DNA of 64,000 bases, taken from assembly GCF_020740795.1 (NCBI RefSeq), contig NC_067285.1:37209318-37273317 (forward strand). Reading direction: 5' to 3'. Each line of letters opens with the position of its first letter. The stretch's first letter is position 1. Position numbers and translations under genes: made by a program. The notes below the pieces were generated by a model that saw only the letters and a list, made by a program, of their open reading frames with translations, was not told the origin of the DNA and searched no databases. Positions 55,371-64,000 of this stretch are shown piece after piece. The stretch comes from Apus apus. Lineage: Eukaryota > Chordata > Aves > Apodiformes > Apodidae.

Positions 55371-58300
55371 AAAGAACAAGTTCATCAGCAATAAAAATAC
55401 CAGCTGGACACACCTCCATGCTTGACTTGGCAGCCAAGGTGCAGAAAACTCTGCAGTTTTCTGTCCCTAGGTCTGCTTGGAGGACAACTAAGCACTTGTG
55501 TTGGGTATCACTGTTTCAGATTTTGTTTCAAAGTCCATGGGTCACCACTGAGCAAGCAATGGAGATCCCTTGGGCAGGTGGCACAACACTCTGGGATGGC
55601 TGCAGGGCTCATGGAGCAGAAACTCACCTGCACAGCCCACAAGCTGGCTTACAAGTCCACACATCATTCCCTGTTACCTCTAAACTGAGACAAAACCACA
55701 TCCACCTAAAGCAGCCAACAAACACTCCCCCCAAAAAACTGAAGAAAACCCAAGTCTGCCCAAATCAAACTGTGCCTTCCCCATGTTGCTGCAGGCCTTT
55801 TCTTCTCTAAGTGAGGACCTTTGCTGCCAGGCAACAGTCACTATAGAAATCAGCAAGTGAACCAGCCATCTCAAAACCCACCACAAGCTCCTCACCAGCA
55901 GCCAGGGAGGTTTTCAAATCCTTTCCCAGGCAGTGGGTGTGTTTCAGTTACAACACTGACCATCCTTCCCAAATACCCCAGGAAAGCTGAGATGATAAAA
56001 CCATTAGCAAAAGATACTGTTAAAACAAGCAACATCTAGGGATAAGCACGGTTTGAATTTTAAATAGTGACATTTTCTCCTGAGAAAAACAAATGCTAAG
56101 GTGCACACTGATGATGTGTGCACACATAAGCAGAAGAAAATCAACTGCTCTAATGATTCAAGTTTTCATGCTTTAGAAAATAACCAGCAAGTGACTTCCC
56201 TAAATTCCCCAGTGGAGACGCTAAGTGGAGACTGAATACTCTGCCTGAAAGCTGGGAACTCTCATCCTGCATGTTTACAGCTCAAAACAAACTGTTGGGT
56301 AACAGCAGGGTCTGAGTCACTGCTTCAGACACCTCCTCCTCTAGGGGCACTTTATCATCACTAACAATAACGCTCTGACAACTCAGTAACTGGACGACCT
56401 GTACTTGCAGAGCAACCTCTGCACACCAATTTACAATGAAAAGGTGATGCCTGACACCAGTTATGTGCTGGATAGCACTAATGAGCTCTCAAGCAATCTA
56501 TCAAACTGCCTCCCTCCCTCCAGGACAGTTTTGCCCCCAAACCAGAGAATGCCCCTTGCAAGAGGCTGCACCACTCGCAAGCACTGTCGGCATTTTAGAA
56601 CATTAAAATACAAATATACACAAATACAAAATATCTGTAAATATCAAACTGAGGCCCACATGGGCTCACAAGTTTCATGGAGCTCCGACATAGGTTTCCA
56701 AGAGGGAAGAGATTGTCCCGTGGACAGAAAGTCAGAGGAAGCAGAATTACTACTACAAAGAGAGGCTGGGATCAGTATGTGAAGCAACACCCACGTGCCC
56801 TGAATAGCTACTTACGCAGCTTCAGAGAGAGAAAAAAATTGACTGCATACTCCATCAATCAGCAGCCCGTTTTTTCTAAATTACTCTATAGGAAGAACAA
56901 AAAAAAGACACCCACTATAGATTTCCAATCCTGACTGAACAAAAAAATAAGACCTGAAAATCTGCTCACGGGAAGGGATCTCAGTATAACATGCAGCTCT
57001 GAGCCCTGAATTCAGCAGCAAGGATTTAAAAATGACAGTAGTTGCCTCAAATCTGAATACCCAAACAGCTCATCTTCAGCTGGGAAACACAGCTAGTAAC
57101 TCTGCTACACAAACACATCATCTGTATTGCCTGCATGTATGTGTACAGGTACCTAAATGCATGTAGTTGGTGCTGGGCAATAGACACACCTTTTACCTCC
57201 AAACCTGATGAAGCCTCAAGCCCTTCATAGCCCTACATCGCTTTGCTTAACTTTCTCTTCCTCCTTCTCCTTCCTTGGGCTCAGAAGTTGTCATGGAATC
57301 CAGCAAAGCCTCTGGAGAAGGCTTCACCTGCCCCACAATCTCACCACGGCAGCAGTTGCTAAGCAGGGCTCTTGTCTTGACACTACAGAAATCCTGCTCA
57401 AGCGATGTGGGGGTGGGAAGCAGTGGGGTGGGAAGGGCAGGCCCTGCTTTTTAAGTTAATTATTTCAGACTGAAAAGACTCCTCAAACACAGGAGGGAGT
57501 GCCAGGCACCAGGACCAGAGCCCCAGCCAGCACCCCTCTATGGCAGGAATAACCCAAGGGGGCACATCTCCATCTGTACCACATGCCACAATCCCAACGC
57601 CCAAATCCTAAAGCAATGCAACACCAGCAGGAAAAGGGGGTGAACATGAGCTTATTTCTGAATGGCTGCAACAGGAAACGAACCGTCCAACTCCCTGCTG
57701 CAAATGCTTTCAGTTCTGTGCAAGAAGGATGCAAACTACACCACAAGTTAATTTGCACTGGGGAGGGGGGGAAACCCACAAGTATATTTAACGCTAAGAA
57801 CCAGGTTTTGCAACACTCTTTTTGACAGAAGGTGGCTTTGTACTGTCACATGAAAATACTAAGAGACCATCACGAATCCTTCCACACGGGTAAATTGGTT
57901 CCACGCCAGAATCTTTAATCCTTCAGAAAAGGTTTTCACAGCAGGATTCAACCCACCTGCCACATCAGTAGCTTCTTTGCTTTTGAGGAACAAAAACCCA
58001 AACAAACCCCATGTTGAGCTCAAACCTTGCACATCTGGTTTCTGGATAGAAGCAACTCCAAGTGTTTCTGGGCTCTGCTCTGAGGCAGCAGCAAGCTCTG
58101 GCAGTTGTCTCCAAGGCAGCTCAACCCACGTCTGCGTGACGCCTCAGGATCTGGGTCAGCCAGAGATAGGGCAGAGCTGGAAATAGAGCCCCGTGTCCTC
58201 ACACAACCTGTGAGCTAACTCCGTTATTAAGAGCACAACACCATACTTGCCTTCCTCCTGCCACTATCCCAGCCTCCCTGCAGTTATATACATGCAACAG

Positions 58301-58474
58301 AAGACCTCAGAAGAGGAACGGATGAAATAAAAGCAGAAAAAGTGGGGGGTTGCCAGCACAAGGCACAAAAATGGGGAGAAGGTGGGGAAGGGTAAAGCAA
58401 GAAAATATTTTAACACTGCTAACCAAGCCCAGGTGTTTTGGTGTTTGGTTTTGTCATTCTATATATAGAAGACT

Positions 58475-58815
58475 ATGAGGGGATCTAATTAATGTTTCTA
58501 AATACATGAGGGCATCAAGAAGGCAGGGACAAGCTCTTGTCACTTGTGCCCTGTGACAGGACGAGGGGCAATGGATTCAAACTCCAGCACAGGAAGTTCC
58601 ACCTCAACATGAGGAAGAACTTCTTTCCTGTGAGGGTGACAGAGCCCTGGGACAGGCTGCCCAGAGAGGCTGTGGAGGCTCCTTCTCTGGAGACTTTCCA
58701 GACCTGTCTGGATGCCTTTCTGAGTGACCTGCCCTAGTTTTGGTCCTGCTCTGGCAGGGGGGTTGGACTTGATGATCTTCAGAGGTCCCTTCCAACCCCT
58801 AATATTCTGTTATTT
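58475..58815 (+). repeat. CR1 LINE fragment
   Basis: cttgtgccctgtgacaggac to cccttccaacccctaatatt. Confidence 0.92.
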
Positions 58816-61800
58816 ACTGTTAGAAAGTCAGATTTGCGGTAAGCCTTCAGGAATCGAAGTAGTAGAAAGAACTGGGGGGAAAAAAAAATATGAAAGAGGG
58901 AAGTTCTGCCTAAGGAAACTGAGGACAGTCTTGTGACTGATGGTAACACAGCTCTACAATGCAGAGACTCCAGTGTCTTCTGCCAAACGAGCCCTGCAGA
59001 TGAGGAAAAAAGCAAGCCAGATGAAACTAGAGTGCAACACAGAGCCTCACTGAAGTCTTAAATCAATTAACTGCCATCTTCTTTCAATGTCTGGCTTTGT
59101 TGCTGAACATGTACTAGACAGCATCCAGACCACAACAGTTGCTCCCTCTAAACTGCTTTTCCCTGAGTTATGACTAACACGAAAGAAAACTGAGTTTGCA
59201 CACTCAGGAGTCCCAGCGTAGAATAATGTTTCCATATTTCATTAGAAATAGAAATGTTTAATTTCAAGTACACTACTTTTAAAGTCCAGCACATCAAAGA
59301 GAGATCAAAAAAGACTCCAAGCCTCGAGAGTTGATATATAAATATCTGTATGTTTTTATGCAAGATTCTGTTCTCTGAATTTCAGCTGTTAATAATCATA
59401 AGCCCACCCAAAAGGCACATGGTCAACATTATTTTTTTCAATACTGTTACACTTTAAAAACAAAACAATTCATGCATTTGTATTTACTAATTTAGTTTCA
59501 TCTAACACATACTGATCCCTAGTCTGAAAGAACAACCCAAATATTTGAGATTATTTCTGGTATAAATAGACCTAATCCTAGTTTTGAACACATATTCTTC
59601 CCTCTTTCCAGCAATATCTGTTCAGAGTTGTACCATAAATTAAATATTTGGATCTGGAAGAAGTCTCACTGTATGAAGGAGAGGATACTCCTCCCCCCAG
59701 CACTGAAAAGCAGCTTTATCTCTGTACTGGCCTCCAGATCTTAATGCCATCAGCTAGCCATACTCAGCAGCTCCCCATCTACACCTGACATGCCACCCCT
59801 CCACTGACCATCCTGGGGAACCAGCAAACCTGCATTACATCTTGCCTCTGAGAACATCTGGGCATCAAACCCAAAGAACAGATGTGCACAAACATCCTCC
59901 CCAAAACACTACATGTTCCTAACGTATTTAATTGCCAGATATTTTAAGAGCACAAACGAAGGCTTGAACACACTCTTGCTTCCACACTGACAATGACAGC
60001 AACTGATCAGTCAAACCATTTCCAAGACCACATCAGACTCATCTAAAAGCATGAATAGTTTGTTCAAAGCCTGCAGCATGCTTTAATGCTTTAAACTTTC
60101 CTCTCAGCTCAAAGTTATGAGCAACTACAAAATAAGGAGAGAGAAAGTAAGATAAGAAACTCGTATCTTGTTATCTAACGGTTCTGGACATTGCTGAGTA
60201 TTTCAATAACCAACTGAAAGCCTCAGAAGTTCTTCCTACTGCCTCACTTGAGGAGATGTGCCTGCATCATGTTGTCCCAACAACTCCATGGAAGTGTCCA
60301 TTAGCCACCCAGCAACTCCAGCAATGATCCCTGGGAGTATCTCAGGCAGGGTGGCCCCTCAGCTACCAGCCCTGAGCCATCTCTTCCTTCTGCAGGGAGT
60401 GACTCCACTATCTGGCACAGCCAAGATGGAAGAGGGAACAACTGTGCAACAGATTCACACACTGATCTGGTAGGTTTTGAACGCATCAATTAGATCTGTT
60501 CCAAAAGCATCCTGTAGTTCTAGCTAAGCAAGAGAATCTCAGCTCAAGGTACTAAGTACGACCAGCTTGCATTCACATGATGGAAATTAAGCTACATTTT
60601 AAAATAGTATTAAATGAAAACAGTATCTCTGCTCACAAACTCCACCCTGGAGAACACCATCATCTACTACCTACCCACAGCCCATAGAACTGCTGCAAAG
60701 CGACTCAAGATGGAGCACAAAGCTCAGTCAGCTCTTTGTTCAGACCCAGAATTAATTAAAAATACCAAAGTCAGATGACTCTGGAGGTGGCTGTTCATGT
60801 GACACCTCTCTCCTGCCACCCAAGGGATGGGGGGACCAGACCCAACCTGCTGTCCTTCCAGCCACAGGAAGAGGAACCCCAAATAAACTGCAAAGAAGGG
60901 CAGGAGATGGAGGGAGGGGAAGGACTTCAATCTGTGGTCACGTGGATGCTGTAGCTTTCTGCAAGCAGATGGGTGAAGCCCAGATTAGCAAGGTATTAAG
61001 GAGAGCAAGGCAGGAACGCCGATGAGGTGCAGCTCCAAAATAGCTGAACTCTGACCTGCCTCCCTCAGCTGAGCGACGCTCCTCTTTCCCAGAGGGATCA
61101 GCTCTGGTGAATGGTGGGAAAGGATGGGACATGGCAAGAGAAGCAGAGCATGGCTGGGAAAAGCTGCTGAGGCTGAAGCTAGGAGATGAATGGCAAAATA
61201 GGTAAAGAAGCAGCAGCCAGGCAGGAGAGCACATTAATCCTTTAAATCAATCTTCAGCAGAGTTGCTGGCAGTAAATCCTTCCTGTAGGTAAATACCCAG
61301 CAGATGTTCTCCCTGGAGATGTCCACCAGGATGCAACAGCCCTGCTGTGCACCCCAGTAAGCAAACACAAGAACGGAATAACAGTTACACTGATGTTTCT
61401 GAAGTGTGGGGGCTTCTCTGGGCAGTGGAGCACTCAGGAGTCTGCACAAACTCATCTGATGAGGAACCCGTGGGAGAGGGACTGTGGGAAACTGTTCTTT
61501 TCTTCCCCTGGCCAGCCATCTCGAGACAGGCTCCATGACTACACAGCACTCCCTCAAGGCCTGCAAAATGTACAAATGCCTCCTAAACACATTAGCAAAC
61601 AGAATATTTTGAGAGTACCAAACAAATAAGGGCCAACCAAACCTGCTGCTTTACCTAAACCTAAAGTTGCTGCTGCTCTACCTGCCCATCCCATGGTCAG
61701 ACTTGCTCTACAGGATTATCCTTGAACTGTGCTCTGCAATGCATCTTTTAGGGAAATTCTAGAGAATGTCTCCAGGACCTTCTACACCTGGTAAAATAAA

Positions 61801-63754
61801 GCATTTTAATAATAAAAAAAAATAATCCTCCATGTAGAAAGATCCTAAAAATTAACCATCAGTCCTCCTGCAAGCAACAGAGCTCTTGAAATGACTCCTG
61901 ATGGAAAAGAGTACTATTTTGGAAACGATAAGATCAAGGACTGTAAAGTGCTCATACCAAAAGATATTAAACAGTCACAATAATTTGCATTTAGGTTTGC
62001 TTTTGTTTTGGTTTGAACGAGTTCTGTGGGGGCGAGGGTACATTACCAGAGATTGCACAGAACATAAATACACATGAAATTTGCTTTTTAAAGCAAGGAG
62101 ATTGTTATCTGTCCTTAGGCACTCCAAAACCTCTTCACTGGATCTGAAAATACCTACATTCACAAATATTTTGTGTGGGCAAGGGGATAAGAGCACCCTG
62201 GCAGAAATCCTGATGAAATATGCAGCTCACCCTGCGTGACATCACAAGAGCAGTGGAAAAAAAGGGTGTTATTGCAGGTTTTATTCCACATCATTAGCGA
62301 AACAATGTAGGGACTTGATTTAATTTAATCCCCAGAAAAAACTTCTGCTGATCTGAATCGGTTTTTGGCAGCCAAATGGCAAAAGCCTGACCTCACAGCA
62401 AGAGCCCAGGAGTAAAAAAAGCAAGATGTACCACATGCATGGCACTGTGTGAATGAAGATTTAAGGGGAAACCTTAGACCAAAAAAGGCAGCAGCTCTAG
62501 GACAGCAGGATGTCGTGTTCCTATCTGTTCCAAGGAATTCTGGTCCTCCCCAGAGGGCACAACATGATCTGCAGATGGGTTGTCCACAGCAAGGCTGAAG
62601 GCTCTTCTCCTTGCTCACTTTCTGGAGAAGCATTGAGGAAGGATCAACATTTAGAAAGATCCTGAGAAAGAGCAGCCCAGCCACCAGGGAGGGGAGCACA
62701 TCAGCCCAAAAATCAGGAAACTTGTATTTCCTCCACTCAATAAAAGCCACTTTTTGCCAAGTAACCAATTTCCTTTCACTCTTCATTAAATAAAATATGA
62801 AGAGCAGACAGAGATGTAAAACAGAAATGCATGCACTGCCATAAGCAGCAGGCCCTGCTACTGTAGATGCTGCATGAATCATTGAGGACAATGGGACTTA
62901 TGTCCCCTAATGGAGGGCACAGACTCCAGGGCTGGCTGGCAGGCAAGGAAGTTTAATATTAACAAGTGTTGCATTTATATTCACCTCCATGATCCACACT
63001 GCCTAGAAAGAGCAGAAACCACCTTGGTGCATCTATTAGTCAGGTCAAAACGGGTGAAAGGCAGAATCAAACCTCAAGACAAACACAGGCTGATGTAGGT
63101 GTGGATCTCCACCTAGTGCAACACTTGGAATGGGCTGGCAGGACACTCATCGCTTGGGTGATTAAGTCAGAATGGCTGAAATGATCCTTCCATCAGATTC
63201 CCCTGCACAGCTGCCTGAAGAGACCACAGGAGCCAGGAACCACCTGGCTGAAACTGGTGGCTGTTACCTGTTTCCCAGCACTTTGCCACGCACTGAGCAC
63301 ACACACAATGTCTTTACAGTCTCGGGTGTCTGCAGTTGCTTTGGCAAATTTCCTCTGGGAAAAGTAACAGCTGCCTAGGGAAGATATGCCTCTAATCACT
63401 CACACCTCCTTTTTTCTTAATTCTCTTTTTATTTCAAGCAGCTCACCAACAAAAAACACTGCTGCAGTGCTCGCACCTGCAATGTGCAACATTTTTCCTT
63501 TCTCATACTTGAAACATTTGACTCAAAAGGCACAGCAGCTTCCAAACAACTGGTACCTCAAAGGGCAGTCGTGAAAATCAGCTGTATATCTGAAAACCAC
63601 CTTTGGAACTGAAAATTAGAATTTGGTCTAAAATATTTTAAAACTACCTTTCTACTACTCTGTATTTGCAAAACGGGCTTGAAGCAAACTTCAGCTTGCA
63701 GCTGGATGAAGGAGTTGAGGATGAAGGATGAAGTGTACTTAGCTGCTCAAGCAA

Positions 63755-64000
63755 CCTCTCTTCTAAATATCTACAGGGAGTGTCAGGAGGATGGGACCAG
63801 TCTCTTTTCCACAGTGCCCACTGACAGGACAAGGGACAATGGGCACAAGCTGGAGCACAGGAGGTTCAAGCTAAACATAAGGAAAAACTTTCCTGTGAGG
63901 GTGACAGAGCCCTAGGACAGGCTGCCCAGAGAGGGTGTGGAGGCTCCTTCTCTAGAGACATTCCCAACCCGTCTGGACACATCCCTGTGGGATCTACTGT
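63755..64000 (+). repeat. CR1 LINE fragment, runs off window end
   Basis: aatatctacagggagtgtca, then cactgacaggacaagggaca and gacagagccctaggacaggc; cut by the window edge before its 3' terminus. Confidence 0.9.

Larger units (their letters stand above)
49371..64000 (-). other. SGMS1: Upstream region of SGMS1 start codon, probable 5'UTR introns
   Basis: No convincing coding exon was found in about 14.6 kb. The 5'UTR of the coding exon probably begins at 49399 (acceptor tttaaagcccag). A 27-bp candidate microexon lies at 49564-49590. CR1 copies are at 49820-50123, 50470-51256, 52121-52405, 54947-55370, 58475-58815 and 63755-64000. Mammalian SGMS1 is known to have distant non-coding first exons, so this is most likely intron; that is inference. 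No CpG-island-like promoter was seen. Confidence 0.55.

Overview
The window is avian nuclear DNA. It carries 28 recognisable CR1 LINE fragments on both strands, most ending in the CR1 3' terminus, and short introns. It also holds the vertebrate gene order A1CF - ASAH2 - SGMS1, which corresponds to human 10q11.2. The species cannot be named from the sequence alone.

Layout. Positions 1-1089 hold the last intron and terminal coding exon of A1CF (+ strand), with a probable 3'UTR reaching about 3180. Positions 3.2-8.1 kb are a gene-poor gap between convergent 3' ends. Positions 8.1-28.2 kb hold a complete neutral ceramidase gene, ASAH2, on the - strand. I assembled it by hand as 20 coding exons that stay in phase throughout (2196 nt, 731 residues plus stop). 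Every zinc ligand and the serine nucleophile sit exactly 50 residues before their human counterparts. Positions 28.2-36.3 kb separate ASAH2 from SGMS1. This gap includes an HNF1-like site near the ASAH2 start and, just below the SGMS1 3' end, a set of splice-flanked open segments that could be a small cysteine-rich gene. Positions 36.3-49.4 kb hold all five coding exons of sphingomyelin synthase 1, SGMS1 (- strand; 1242 nt, 413 residues, the human length), with an AT-rich 3'UTR. Positions 49.4-64 kb show no convincing coding exon and are most likely the long 5'UTR/intron region of SGMS1, with more CR1 copies.

How the genes relate. ASAH2 and SGMS1 are adjacent, share a strand and both consume ceramide: ASAH2 hydrolyses it to sphingosine and fatty acid, and SGMS1 converts it with phosphatidylcholine to sphingomyelin and diacylglycerol. 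A1CF is an RNA-binding cofactor unrelated to that pathway.

No tRNA, rRNA, CRISPR array, intact transposon or endogenous retrovirus was recognised. The most unusual items are the inferred GC-AG first coding intron and very short stalk of ASAH2, the HNF1-like site, the candidate cysteine-rich exons at 35.85-36.27 kb, and a 27-bp candidate microexon upstream of the SGMS1 start codon.
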